Assembly: GCF_009604405.1 (NCBI RefSeq)
Contig: NZ_WEGK01000004.1
Coordinates: 555,598-619,597, forward strand
DNA length: 64,000 nucleotides
Direction: 5' to 3'
Source: Nocardia macrotermitis
Lineage (GTDB): Bacteria > Actinomycetota > Actinomycetes > Mycobacteriales > Mycobacteriaceae
Every line of letters starts with the position of its first letter. Within the stretch, counting starts at the first letter, position 1. This document shows, piece after piece, positions 36,445 through 45,181 of this stretch. The position numbers were made by a program, and so were the translations under genes. The notes below the pieces were generated by a model. That model made no database searches, was not told the origin of the DNA, and saw nothing but the letters and a program-made list of their open reading frames with translations.

Positions 36445-37115
36445 CCGAAACGGGTGCGAACCTGATGGCGGCACAGGACTGCTGCGGCTCGTGCACAGCA
36501 CCGGTCACCAAGGACGCGGCCTGGTACCGCGCGGCGAGCTGGGCACGCCGTCTGGCCTGGGTGAGCCTGGTGTGGATGCTCGCCGAGGGCGTGATCGGAC
36601 TGTGGCAGGGGTTCGCGTGCGGATCGATCGCATTGGTGGGCTGGGCGCTGGGCAGCGCGGTCGAGGGGCTGGCGAGCGTGATCGTGGTGTGGCGGTTCAC
36701 CGGCGCGCGCACCCTGTCCGAAACCGCCGAGCGGACCGCGCAAAAGCTTGTGGCCGTGTCGTTCTGGTTGCTCGCGCCTTATATCGCGATCGAGTCGGTG
36801 CGAAATCTGTTGGGCGAGCACCGATCCGACACCACCGCGCTCGGAATAGCCCTGACCGCACTGTCATTGGTTGCTATGCCGCTGCTGGGTCGCGCGAAAC
36901 ATCGTCTCGCCGTCCGCTTGAACTCGGCGGCAACCGCCGGAGAGGGCACCCAGAACTACCTGTGCGCGATCCAAGCGGCCGCAGTCCTGGTTACGTTGGC
37001 GCTCACGGCGGTGTGGAGCGGCGTCTGGTGGCTCGACCCGATCGTCGGTCTTGGCGTCGCGGCCGCGGCCGTCTGGCAGGGCATCCAGTCCTGGCGCGGC
37101 GACGATTGCTGCTGA
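36441..37115 (+). CDS. Cation-efflux-like membrane protein
   Basis: Protein of 224 residues, with 5-6 helices in the pattern of cation-diffusion-facilitator-type transporters (AWVSLVWMLAEGVIGL; GWALGSAVEGLASVIVVWRF; PYIAIESVRNLL; WWLDPIVGLGVAAAAVW). The N-terminus QDCCGSCTAP and the terminal DDCC are Cys clusters likely to bind a soft metal. GTG start overlaps the ArsR stop; an ATG at 36465 is the alternative. Likely exports the metal sensed by the ArsR protein. Confidence 0.82.
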   Translation: MTETGANLMAAQDCCGSCTAPVTKDAAWYRAASWARRLAWVSLVWMLAEGVIGLWQGFACGSIALVGWALGSAVEGLASVIVVWRFTGARTLSETAERTAQKLVAVSFWLLAPYIAIESVRNLLGEHRSDTTALGIALTALSLVAMPLLGRAKHRLAVRLNSAATAGEGTQNYLCAIQAAAVLVTLALTAVWSGVWWLDPIVGLGVAAAAVWQGIQSWRGDDCC

Positions 37116-37238
37116 CTCGGCTTCGATACAATCTCCGCCGACGACCGCACCCACAGCGCGCCCGATGCAGGTGCGTGCGGCCGAAAATGGTTGAGGGCCA
37201 GCCGAATACCTCCGACCGGCCCTCTCCCCGACCGAACG

Positions 37239-38027
37239 CTATCCGGCCCGCACGGTCGTATCGATGACCCCGAACACCTCGCCCTGCGCCCCCGCAACCG
37301 TCGCCATCCGACCGAACGGCGAATCCATCGGCGGCATCAAGACCGTCCCACCCAACGCCACCACCCGTTCCACGGCGGTATCCACGCCGTCGAACTGGAA
37401 CCACGTCAACCAGTACGCGGGCATCGGATCGCCGGGCATGAGGGTGTCGTCGTTCATACCGCCGACGCCCTCGGTACCGCCGGGAGGAGTGAACATCACG
37501 TACCGCATGTTCACGTCGTCGCCGACATCGGTGTAGGTGTAGCCGAAAACGTCGGCGTAGAACTGCTTCGCGGCATCCAAACTCCGGGTGTGCAGTTCGT
37601 TCCAGCAGTACGCGCCGTGCTCGTTGTACGCCTCGGCCCCGTTGTGCGCGCGGGCCTGCCAAATGCCGAACACGCCGCCGGTGGTGTCGGCGAAAACGGC
37701 CATGCGGCCCAGGTCGAGCACGTCGAACGGCGGTACGAGCACCTGCCCGCCCGCCGCGGCGACCTTGCCGGCGACCGCGTCGCTGTCCTCGGCGGCCAGA
37801 TACGTGGTCCACACCGACGGCATCCCGGGTTGCGGTTTGGGGCCGATCCCGGCCACGGCCGCGCCGCCCTTCGAGGCCGTGAGGTATCCGCCGGTCTCCG
37901 GCCCGCCGCCTTTGACCTCCCAGCCGAACAGGGCGGAGTAGAACTCGCTCGCCTCGGCCGGGCTATCGATCTGACAGTCGACCCAGCACGGGGTTCCCGC
38001 CGACCAGGGCATATCGCGCACAGGCAT
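37239..38027 (-). CDS. Tandem VOC (glyoxalase-like) domain protein
   Basis: Protein of 262 residues made of two VOC domains (about 1-125 and 135-260): GTPCWVDCQIDSPAEASEFYSALFGW-type start (recognised by CWVDCQ and EFYSALFGWEV), DTTGGVFGIWQA ending domain 1, then YCWNELHTRSLDAAKQFY and PFGRMATVAGAQGEVFGVI. This arrangement is common in Nocardia proteins annotated as glyoxalase/hydroxylase-like; no activity can be assigned. ATG at 38027 follows GGAGAGATCT. Confidence 0.85.
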   Translation of the reverse strand: MPVRDMPWSAGTPCWVDCQIDSPAEASEFYSALFGWEVKGGGPETGGYLTASKGGAAVAGIGPKPQPGMPSVWTTYLAAEDSDAVAGKVAAAGGQVLVPPFDVLDLGRMAVFADTTGGVFGIWQARAHNGAEAYNEHGAYCWNELHTRSLDAAKQFYADVFGYTYTDVGDDVNMRYVMFTPPGGTEGVGGMNDDTLMPGDPMPAYWLTWFQFDGVDTAVERVVALGGTVLMPPMDSPFGRMATVAGAQGEVFGVIDTTVRAG

Positions 38028-38193
38028 AGATCTCTCCGTTCCGTGTTTGCGAGCTCGTCTGCACTTGCGGTCGCCGCGACGCCGGATCGAGCACACCGCG
38101 CGGGCGGCGGTACCTCGGGGAGCACCCTCGATGATACCGACCGGTTCGACGTGATCGCAGTCGATCGACGCGGATCCCGATCGCGCGCCGAGC

Positions 38194-38562
38194 TCAGCCC
38201 AGGAAACGTCCGATCGCCACGAAAGCCGCGAGCAGCAGCAGAATTACGTTGGCGGGCAACGGTTGTCGCTCGTCGCGGGTCAGGTGCACCCGCAACGCGA
38301 GCACCTGCACGACGACCAGGCCGACGGCCGCGATCGGCGTCAACACGGCCAGAATTCCGGTCGCCTCGGGCAGGATCAGGCCGAGCGCGCCGAGCACTTC
38401 GACCGCACCGACCCCCTTCACCGCCGCGTCCGAGTTGTCCTTCATCCAGTCCAGCCGCCCGGTCGCCACGAGCTGCGCACGCGACCGGACGAGTTTCAGC
38501 CCGCCCGCGACCAGATACACCGCCGCGAGCAGACCCTGCACGATCCACAGAGTGATATCCAC
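38194..38562 (-). CDS. DoxX-family membrane protein
   Basis: Protein of 122 residues with four helices (LWIVQGLLAAVYLVAGGLKL; VGAVEVLGALGLIL; LTPIAAVGLVVVQVLALRVHL; VILLLLAAFVAIGRFLG). The conserved AGGLKL in helix 1 fits the family. It is divergent from an HxlR regulator, a common pairing. Confidence 0.85.
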   Translation of the reverse strand: MDITLWIVQGLLAAVYLVAGGLKLVRSRAQLVATGRLDWMKDNSDAAVKGVGAVEVLGALGLILPEATGILAVLTPIAAVGLVVVQVLALRVHLTRDERQPLPANVILLLLAAFVAIGRFLG

Positions 38563-38609
38563 CGTTTACCCATTCCGCACCGATGACCCGTGGTCATATC
38601 GTGTGTGAA

Positions 38610-38625
38610 TGTCGATACGTCGACA
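38610..38625. promoter_or_regulatory. Probable HxlR operator
   Basis: TGTCGATACGTCGACA is a perfect 6+6 inverted repeat with a 4-base centre, between the divergent doxX-like and hxlR-like genes. It is the natural binding site for the HxlR protein, by position only. Confidence 0.55.
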
Positions 38626-38667
38626 AAAGGCACAACGATGTATGTGCCCAGGAAACGAGGCTCAACT

Positions 38668-39057
38668 ATGACGCAAATCACACCGAAGCCGGTACGGATC
38701 CCCGACACCGGCGCGGTCCGCGAGATCTTCGACCGCATCGGCGACAAGTGGAGCCTGCTGCTCATCGGCACCCTGCACGACGCCCCCCTGCGCTACGGCG
38801 AGCTGAAGGACGCGATCCCCGGCATCTCCCAGCGCATGCTCACCCGCACCCTGAGCAACCTCGTCGAAGACGGCCTGGTCACCCGCACCGCCTACGCCGA
38901 AGTCCCCCCACGCATCGAATACGCCCTCACTGACCTGGGCCGCACCCTGCTCCCCATGGTCGCCGACCTCGCCGAATGGGCCATGGCCCACCGCGACGAG
39001 ATCAACGCCAACCGCACGTCACGGGGTCGGGTCGCGGACGACTCCGCCGCAGAGTAG
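38668..39057 (+). CDS. HxlR-family regulator
   Basis: Protein of 129 residues with DRIGDKWSLLLIGTLHDAPLRYGELKDAIPGISQ-type core (WSLLLIG; RYGELKDAIPGISQRML) and YALTDLGRTLLPMVADLAEWA, diagnostic of HxlR winged-helix regulators, which often respond to electrophiles or quinones. Start at 38668 follows ACGAGG; 38638 is an alternative. Divergent from the DoxX gene across a palindrome. Confidence 0.9.
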   Translation: MTQITPKPVRIPDTGAVREIFDRIGDKWSLLLIGTLHDAPLRYGELKDAIPGISQRMLTRTLSNLVEDGLVTRTAYAEVPPRIEYALTDLGRTLLPMVADLAEWAMAHRDEINANRTSRGRVADDSAAE

Positions 39058-39302
39058 GCCCGAATCGCGCCGCCCGTCGGCCTCGACCCGCCCGGAACGA
39101 CCTCGCCCGCCTGATCCGATGTGTCGGCAATCTTCCTGCTGCCCTGAAGAATTCACGTCAGGATGGTCCCGAGCGTGGCCCGCGCACACCGGTCTCGACG
39201 CGCCGACGAGCGCCTCCATGGGCGAGGAGCACACGGCGATTCGGCAGAGACAACCCACGACGACGAACGCGCGGCGATTCCGCAGAGGCGCAGGTACGAG
39301 TC

Positions 39303-40097
39303 CTACGCCCGCTGGCTGCTGACCGAAACCACCTCGCCGGTCATGTACGACGTGTAGTCGCTGGCGAGCATGGCGATGGTGGCGGCGACCTCCCAGGGTT
39401 CGGCGGCGCGGCCGAAGGCTTCTCCGGCGGCGAGGCGGTCCAGAAGTTCGGTGGAGGAGACCTTGTCGAGGAAGGGGTGGCGGGCGATGCTGGGGGCGAC
39501 GGCGTTGATGCGGACGCCCAGGTCGGCGGCTTCCACTGCGCTGCAACGGGTCAGGGCCATGACGCCCGCCTTGGCGGCGGCGTAGTGGGCCTGGCCGTGC
39601 TGGGCGCGCCAGCCCAGCACGCTGGCGTTGTTGACGATGACGCCGCCGTGTCCGGCCTCGCGGAAGTACTTCAGCGCCGCGCGGGTGCAGCGGAACGTGC
39701 CGTTGAGCGTGATGTCCAGGACGCGGTCCCACTGCTCGTCGGTCATGTCGACGACCGGCGTCTCGCCGCCCAGTCCGGCGTTGTTGACCAGAATGTCGAT
39801 GCGCCCCAACGCTTTCGCGGCCGCGGCGATCAGCTCGTCCACCTGCTCGGTGCTGGTGACGTCGCAGACCACCGAGGCGACCCGGCGCTGCGGGTATTCC
39901 GCGGCCAGTTCCTCCTCGGTCTGCTTCAAACGCCGTTCGTGCCAATCGGATACGACGACGTCGGCGCCCTCGTCGAGCATGCGGCGCGCGGTGGCCGATC
40001 CGATCCCGGTCCCGGCCGCGGCGGTGATCACCGCGATCCTCCCGGCCAGCAGCCCGTGTCCCGAAACCGGCTGCGGCGCAACAGAAAGATCGGTCAC
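39303..40097 (-). CDS. ipdF: SDR dehydrogenase IpdF
   Basis: Protein of 264 residues with TAAAGTGIGSATARR (cofactor loop), NNAGLGGETPVV, NNASVLGW and YAAAKAG. IpdF (Rv3559c) oxidises the 5-hydroxyl of the indanone-propionyl-CoA intermediate in steroid C/D-ring degradation. GTG start with TGGAGG 6 bases upstream. It lies downstream of fadE30 and is transcribed with it from the KstR2-controlled promoter at 41,477. Confidence 0.9.
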   Translation of the reverse strand: MTDLSVAPQPVSGHGLLAGRIAVITAAAGTGIGSATARRMLDEGADVVVSDWHERRLKQTEEELAAEYPQRRVASVVCDVTSTEQVDELIAAAAKALGRIDILVNNAGLGGETPVVDMTDEQWDRVLDITLNGTFRCTRAALKYFREAGHGGVIVNNASVLGWRAQHGQAHYAAAKAGVMALTRCSAVEAADLGVRINAVAPSIARHPFLDKVSSTELLDRLAAGEAFGRAAEPWEVAATIAMLASDYTSYMTGEVVSVSSQRA

Positions 40098-40173
40098 TGT
40101 GATTCCTCCAGGTCTGATCGGATCCGTTGTCCGATCGGTCGATCCGGCCGGGTGCGGCCGATCCGGTCAGGGG

Positions 40174-41454
40174 TTAGCGGGCCTCGCGCGGGAGGCCGAG
40201 GACGCGTTCGGAGATGATGTTGCGCTGCACCTCGTTCGAGCCGCCGTAGATGGTGTCCGCGCGGCTGAACAGGAACAGGCGTTGCCATTCGTTCAGGTCG
40301 TCGGTCGGCGGCCGACCGACGGGCCCGGAGGCGGCAGCTTGCGTAACCACGGAGGGCCCCGGGAGGCCGCCCATCGGACTCTGCGCGATAAGGCCGGGCG
40401 CGCCCAGGACATCCATGGCGAGTTCGCCGAGATCGCGATGCCAGTTGGCCCACAACAACTTCGAGACCGACGCCTGCCCGGCGGCGGTGCGCGGGTCGAC
40501 ATTCTCGTGCGCGGATGCCAAGGTGCGCAACGCATGTGCGCGCAGCACGCGCAGACCGACCCACGCCTGATCGATACGTTCGGCGAGCACCGGGTTCTCC
40601 AGCGCGCCGTTGTCGCGAGCGACCGCTTCCAGATCGGCGAGCTCGCGGGCGAACCGGATCTGTTGTCCGACAGTGGAAATGCCACGTTCGAAGGTGAGGG
40701 TGCCCATGGCGACGCCCCAGCCCTTGCCGGGCTCGCCGACGACCAGACTCGCCTCGGTGCGGGCGTCGTCGAAGAACACCTCGTTGAATTCGGCCGTGCC
40801 GGTGAGCTGGATGATCGGCCGGACCTCGACGCCGTCCTGCCGCATCGGCACCAGCAGATACGACAGGCCGTGATGCCGACTCGACCCCGGCTCGGTGCGC
40901 GCGATGACGAAACACCAGTCGGCCAGATGCGCCAGCGAGGTCCAGATCTTCTGGCCGTTGATCCGCCACTCGTCGCCCTCGAGCCGCGCCGAGGTGGTCA
41001 CTGCGGCCAGGTCCGAGCCTGCGCCCGGCTCGGAATATCCCTGGCACCACAGTTCGGTGACCGAGCGGATGCCGGGCAGGAAGCGCTGCTTCTGCTCCTC
41101 GGTGCCGAACGCCAGCAGCGTCGGGCCCAGCAGCTCCTCGCCCAGGTGCGACACGCGGCTGGGCGCGTCGGCCTTCGCGTACTCCTCGTGGAAGATCACC
41201 TGTTGGCGCAGTGTGGCATCGCGCCCGCCGTACTGTTCGGGCCAGCCCAGGCAGGTCCAGCCGGCCGCGGCGAGGTGGCGGTCCCATTCGAGCCGCTCGT
41301 CGAACGCCTCGTGCTCGCGACCGGGCCCGCCCAGTCCGCGCAGCTCACGGAATTCGCTCTCGAGGTTCTCGACCAGCCATTCGCGCACGTCGGCACGGAA
41401 CTTCACATCCGCGGACGTGTCGGTACCGGCCGCGGCATCGGGGGTCTGGATCAC
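40174..41454 (-). CDS. fadE30: Acyl-CoA dehydrogenase FadE30
   Basis: Acyl-CoA dehydrogenase of about 426 residues. FadE30 (Rv3560c) dehydrogenates the 5-OH-HIP-CoA side chain. Visible: GWPEQYGGRDATLRQQ, CQGYSEPGAGSDLAA, RINGQKIWTS, FERGISTVGQQ and the C-terminal IYGGSNEVQRNIISERVLGLP. The usual Glu of YEG in MCAD-type enzymes is Gly here, as in many actinobacterial steroid dehydrogenases. GTG at 41454 is chosen for the CCGGAG 5 bases upstream; GTG at 41460 is equally in frame. Confidence 0.92.
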   Translation of the reverse strand: MIQTPDAAAGTDTSADVKFRADVREWLVENLESEFRELRGLGGPGREHEAFDERLEWDRHLAAAGWTCLGWPEQYGGRDATLRQQVIFHEEYAKADAPSRVSHLGEELLGPTLLAFGTEEQKQRFLPGIRSVTELWCQGYSEPGAGSDLAAVTTSARLEGDEWRINGQKIWTSLAHLADWCFVIARTEPGSSRHHGLSYLLVPMRQDGVEVRPIIQLTGTAEFNEVFFDDARTEASLVVGEPGKGWGVAMGTLTFERGISTVGQQIRFARELADLEAVARDNGALENPVLAERIDQAWVGLRVLRAHALRTLASAHENVDPRTAAGQASVSKLLWANWHRDLGELAMDVLGAPGLIAQSPMGGLPGPSVVTQAAASGPVGRPPTDDLNEWQRLFLFSRADTIYGGSNEVQRNIISERVLGLPREAR

Positions 41455-41476
41455 ACTCACTCCGGTAGAGTAACCT

Positions 41477-41490
41477 ACCAAGCACTTGCT
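41477..41490. promoter_or_regulatory. KstR2 operator between fadE30 and fadD3
   Basis: ACCAAGCACTTGCT, a full match to the KstR2 consensus and identical with its flanks to the site at 9,216. It controls ipdF-fadE30 in one direction and the fadD3 operon in the other. Confidence 0.9.
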
Positions 41491-41536
41491 TGTTAACCGA
41501 CAGTTTCGAATCGCGGCTCGCCGCGGGAGGACGCTC

Positions 41537-43105
41537 GTGACCACCCTTTCGCAGACCACCCCCCGGGCCCTGCACGATGCCGCGCGCGCCCACGGCGACG
41601 CACCGGCCGTCCACGACGGCGAGGTGCAGCTGAGCTGGACTCAACTGCTCGACCAGGTACAACAGGTCGCGGGCGCGCTCATCGCCCGCGGTGTGGGGCG
41701 CGGTGACCGGATCTCGATCTGGGCTCCGAACACCTACCACTGGGTCGTCGCGGCGCTGGCCTCGCACTACGCCGGTGCGGCGCTGGTTCCGCTGAACACC
41801 CGTTACGTGGCCGACGAGGCCGTGGACGTGCTCGAGCGGGTGCACGCGAAGGCGTTGTTCATCGCCGGGCCGTTCCTGGGTCGTGACCGTCTGGCCGAAT
41901 TGCGCGCTGCGGCACCGGATCTCGATATCGACACGATCATCGTGATGCCAGCGGAAGGTGATTCGGCGAAGACCGCCGCCGCTCAGGGATCCACCGCGAT
42001 ACTCGACTGGTCCGATCTCCCCGCGATCTCCGCGCGGATTTCCCGCGACGACATCCTCGCACGCGGCGAATCCATTGACCCCGAGGATATTTCGGACATC
42101 CTGTTCACCTCCGGCACCACCGGCCGCAGCAAGGGCACCCTCGTCGCGCATCGCCAGGCGCTGAGTGTGGTGCGCGGGTGGGTCGCCTGCTCGACGCTGC
42201 ACAGCGAGGACCGCTATCTGGTCATCCCGCCGTTCTTCCACAACTTCGGTTACAAGGCCGCGATGCTGGCCTGCCTGGTGACCGGTGCGACCATCGTTCC
42301 GCAGGCGAGTTTCGATGTGCCGCAGGCGATGCGGATGGTGCACGAGCTCCGGATCACCGTGCTGACCGGTCCCCCGACGATCTATCAGACCATTCTCGAT
42401 CACCCCGATCGCGCGGATTTCGATCTGAGCAGTCTGCGCGTCGCGGTCACCGGCGCGGCGACCGTGCCGGTGGTACTGATCGAAAGAATGCGCGGGGAAC
42501 TGGAATTCGACGTCGTGGTCACCGCGTACGGCCTGTCCGAGTCGGCCGGCTTCGGCACCATGTGTCAGCCCGACGACGCCGCGGAGACCGTCGCCAACAC
42601 CTGCGGCGGCCCGATCGCCGACTTCGAGGTGCGCATCGGCGACCAGGGCGAGGTGCTGCTGCGCGGCCCGAACGTGATGCTCGGCTATCTCGACGATCCC
42701 GAGAACACCGCCCGGACAATAGATTCCGAGGGCTGGCTGCACACCGGCGACGTCGGCGTCCTGGACGAACGCGGCTACCTGAAGATCACCGACCGGCTCA
42801 AGGACCTCTACATCAACGGCGGTTTCAACGTCTATCCCGCCGAGGTCGAGCAGACCTTGGCCCGCCTGGACGGCGTCGCGGATTCGGCGGTCATCGGCGT
42901 GCCGGACGAGCGGATGGGCGAGGTCGGCAAGGCGTACATCGTCCGCCGCGCGGGCTCGACGATCACCACCGAGGACGTGATCGCCCACGCCAAGCAGACT
43001 CTCGCCAACTTCAAGGTCCCGCGTTTCGTGGAATTCCGCGATCAGCTGCCCTACAGCGCGGCCGGAAAAGTCCTCAAACGGCAACTACGCGAGGAGAATT
43101 CGTGA
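41537..43105 (+). CDS. fadD3: HIP-CoA synthetase FadD3
   Basis: Acyl-CoA synthetase of 522 residues that activates HIP, the C/D-ring propionate left after A/B-ring cleavage, to HIP-CoA, the inducer of KstR2. The AMP-binding motif ILFTSGTTGRSKGTLV, the YGLSES stretch, GWLHTGDVGVLDERGYL and the C-terminal Lys in YSAAGKVLKRQL are present. GTG at 41537 is chosen because GGGAGG lies 6 bases before it. Its stop overlaps the next GTG (GTGA). Confidence 0.93.
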   Translation: MTTLSQTTPRALHDAARAHGDAPAVHDGEVQLSWTQLLDQVQQVAGALIARGVGRGDRISIWAPNTYHWVVAALASHYAGAALVPLNTRYVADEAVDVLERVHAKALFIAGPFLGRDRLAELRAAAPDLDIDTIIVMPAEGDSAKTAAAQGSTAILDWSDLPAISARISRDDILARGESIDPEDISDILFTSGTTGRSKGTLVAHRQALSVVRGWVACSTLHSEDRYLVIPPFFHNFGYKAAMLACLVTGATIVPQASFDVPQAMRMVHELRITVLTGPPTIYQTILDHPDRADFDLSSLRVAVTGAATVPVVLIERMRGELEFDVVVTAYGLSESAGFGTMCQPDDAAETVANTCGGPIADFEVRIGDQGEVLLRGPNVMLGYLDDPENTARTIDSEGWLHTGDVGVLDERGYLKITDRLKDLYINGGFNVYPAEVEQTLARLDGVADSAVIGVPDERMGEVGKAYIVRRAGSTITTEDVIAHAKQTLANFKVPRFVEFRDQLPYSAAGKVLKRQLREENS

Positions 43106-44022
43106 CCAACGCAACGACTCCCGGCGCCGTGCCCGACGAGGGCGAGGTGGTCACCTACACCCGGCGCGGCCCGATCGCGGTCGTCACGATGAACCGCCCG
43201 GACTACCGCAACGCCCAGAACTCGGTGATGACCTACGCGCTGGACGCGGCGTTCACCCGCGCGGTCGAGGACCCCGAGGTGAAGGCAATCGTGTTGGCGG
43301 GCAACGGCGAACACTTCAGCGCCGGGCACGACATCGGCACCCCGGGCCGCGATCATCACGTGCGGTACGAGAACAAGGCCGCGCTGTGGTGGGACCATCT
43401 CGACCGGCCCGGCGGCGATCAGCGTTACGCGCGCGAACTCGAGGTGTATCTCGGCATGTGCCGCCGCTGGCGCGAGATCCCCAAGCCGACCATCGCGATG
43501 GTGCACAGCGCGTGTATCGCCGGTGGGCTGATGCTGGCCTGGGTCTGCGATCTGATCGTCGCTTCCGAGGACGCGTTCTTCTCCGATCCCGTTGTGCGCA
43601 TGGGCATTCCGGGCGTCGAGTACTTCGCGCACCCGTGGGTGCTGGGCCCGCGCCGGGCCAAGGAAGTGCTCTACACCGGTGACCGTTTCAGCGCGGCGCA
43701 GGCGTACGAGTGGGGCATGGTGAACCGGGTGGTGCCGCGCACCGAACTCGAGTCCGCGACCTTCGCACTGGCCGAGAAGATCGCCACCATGCCGCAATTC
43801 GGGTTGGCGCTGACCAAGAAGGCCGTCAATCAGTGTGAGGACCAGATGGGACTGCGCTCGGGAATGGATTCGGTCTTCGGGCTGCATCATTTCGCGCACG
43901 CGCACAATGCCGAGGTCGGCGCGGATTCGCTGGGCGGGATGAACGCCAAGTCGATGAAGGACAGCGCGACCGTATCCGCAGCGTCCACCGACGCGAGTAC
44001 CGCAGAGAACAGGGCGAACTAG
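43102..44022 (+). CDS. Enoyl-CoA hydratase/isomerase family protein
   Basis: Crotonase-fold protein of 306 residues: VVTMNRPDYRNAQNSVM, GEHFSAGHDIGTPGRD and SACIAGGLMLAWVCDLIVASEDA form the CoA site and oxyanion hole. The insertion VRYENKAALWWDHLDRPGGD is longer than in standard hydratases. It lies between fadD3 and fadE31, overlapping the former and abutting the latter (TAG then ATG), so it belongs to the HIP-CoA operon; it probably hydrates the product of a FadE enzyme. M. tuberculosis lacks a gene at this position. Confidence 0.88.
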   Translation: MTNATTPGAVPDEGEVVTYTRRGPIAVVTMNRPDYRNAQNSVMTYALDAAFTRAVEDPEVKAIVLAGNGEHFSAGHDIGTPGRDHHVRYENKAALWWDHLDRPGGDQRYARELEVYLGMCRRWREIPKPTIAMVHSACIAGGLMLAWVCDLIVASEDAFFSDPVVRMGIPGVEYFAHPWVLGPRRAKEVLYTGDRFSAAQAYEWGMVNRVVPRTELESATFALAEKIATMPQFGLALTKKAVNQCEDQMGLRSGMDSVFGLHHFAHAHNAEVGADSLGGMNAKSMKDSATVSAASTDASTAENRAN

Positions 44023-45153
44023 ATGGATCTGGAAATCGATTCGGGCGCAGCGCAATTCCAGCTGGAAGTACGGGAATTCCTGCGCGCCAACGTCCCCGCG
44101 ACGCCGCTGCCGTCGATGGATACCGCAGCAGGTTTCGAGGCGCATCGGGCGTGGGAGGCCACCCTGGCCGATGCCCGACTGTCGGTGGTGGCCTGGCCGC
44201 GTGAATACGGCGGACGCGATGTCTCCCTGCTGGAATGGGTGTTGTTCGAGCAGGAGTACTACGCCGCGGGCGCGCCCGGACGAGTCGGTCAGAACGGTAT
44301 CTTCCTGCTCGCGCCGACGTTGTTCGAGCACGGCACGCCCGAGCAGCTCGCGCGGATCCTGCCGAGAATGGCTCGGGGAGAAGATATCTGGGCTCAGGCA
44401 TGGTCCGAGCCCGAAGCGGGCAGCGATCTGGCCGGTATCCGCTCGAGCGCCAAGCGGGCCGAGGGCGGCTGGGTGCTCAACGGGCAGAAGACCTGGAGTT
44501 CGCGAGCATCGTTCGCGGACTGGGGATTCGGGCTGTTCCGCAGCGATCCCGAGGCCGAACGACATCGCGGGCTGACCTACGTGATGTTCCCGCTGACCGC
44601 GGAAGGCGTTACCGTGCGCCCGATTCCGCAACTCGACGGCGAGCCCGGATTCGCGGAGATCTTCCTGGACAACGTCTTCGTGCCCGATCAGGACGTCATC
44701 GGGGAGCCGAACGACGGCTGGCGGGTGGCGATGGCGACCTCCAGCAACGAGCGCGGCCTGTCGCTGCGCAGTCCGGGCCGGTTCAGCGCGACCGCGGATC
44801 GGCTCATCGACCTGTGGCGCGCGAACACCGAGGCGAGCGACACCGCGGCGCGAAATCGCGTGGTGGACGCCTGGATCGGGGCCGAGGCGTACCGGCTCAA
44901 CACCTTCGCGACCGTGACCCGGCTGTCCGAGGGCGGCAAACTCGGCGCGGAATCCTCGGTCAACAAGGTGTTCTGGTCCGATCTGGACATCGCCATGCAC
45001 GAGACGGCCCTGGAGTTGCTCGGCCCCGCCGCCGAACAGGAGAGCACCTGGACCGACGGCTACCTGTTCTCCCTCGCGGGCCCGATCTACGCGGGCACCA
45101 ACGAGATTCAGCGCAACATCATCGCCGAACGCCTGCTCGGCCTGCCCCGCTGA
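44023..45153 (+). CDS. fadE31: Acyl-CoA dehydrogenase FadE31
   Basis: Protein of 376 residues of the Rv3562 type. Segments AWPREYGGRDVSLLEWV, QAWSEPEAGSDLAGIRSSA, VLNGQKTWSSRA and the C-terminal IYAGTNEIQRNIIAERLLGLPR are visible; Ala replaces the Glu of YEG. It acts in the ring-opened part of HIP-CoA degradation, possibly as a complex with FadE32. ATG follows the upstream stop directly. Confidence 0.9.
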   Translation: MDLEIDSGAAQFQLEVREFLRANVPATPLPSMDTAAGFEAHRAWEATLADARLSVVAWPREYGGRDVSLLEWVLFEQEYYAAGAPGRVGQNGIFLLAPTLFEHGTPEQLARILPRMARGEDIWAQAWSEPEAGSDLAGIRSSAKRAEGGWVLNGQKTWSSRASFADWGFGLFRSDPEAERHRGLTYVMFPLTAEGVTVRPIPQLDGEPGFAEIFLDNVFVPDQDVIGEPNDGWRVAMATSSNERGLSLRSPGRFSATADRLIDLWRANTEASDTAARNRVVDAWIGAEAYRLNTFATVTRLSEGGKLGAESSVNKVFWSDLDIAMHETALELLGPAAEQESTWTDGYLFSLAGPIYAGTNEIQRNIIAERLLGLPR

Positions 45154-45181
45154 ACCCGCCCGACCCGGATTGGACCGTTCG

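Noticed and set aside
17223..39302. Classical integrative element for the 22 kb block
   Set aside because: No integrase, tRNA, direct repeat or origin was seen at either border, so a specific element type cannot be claimed.
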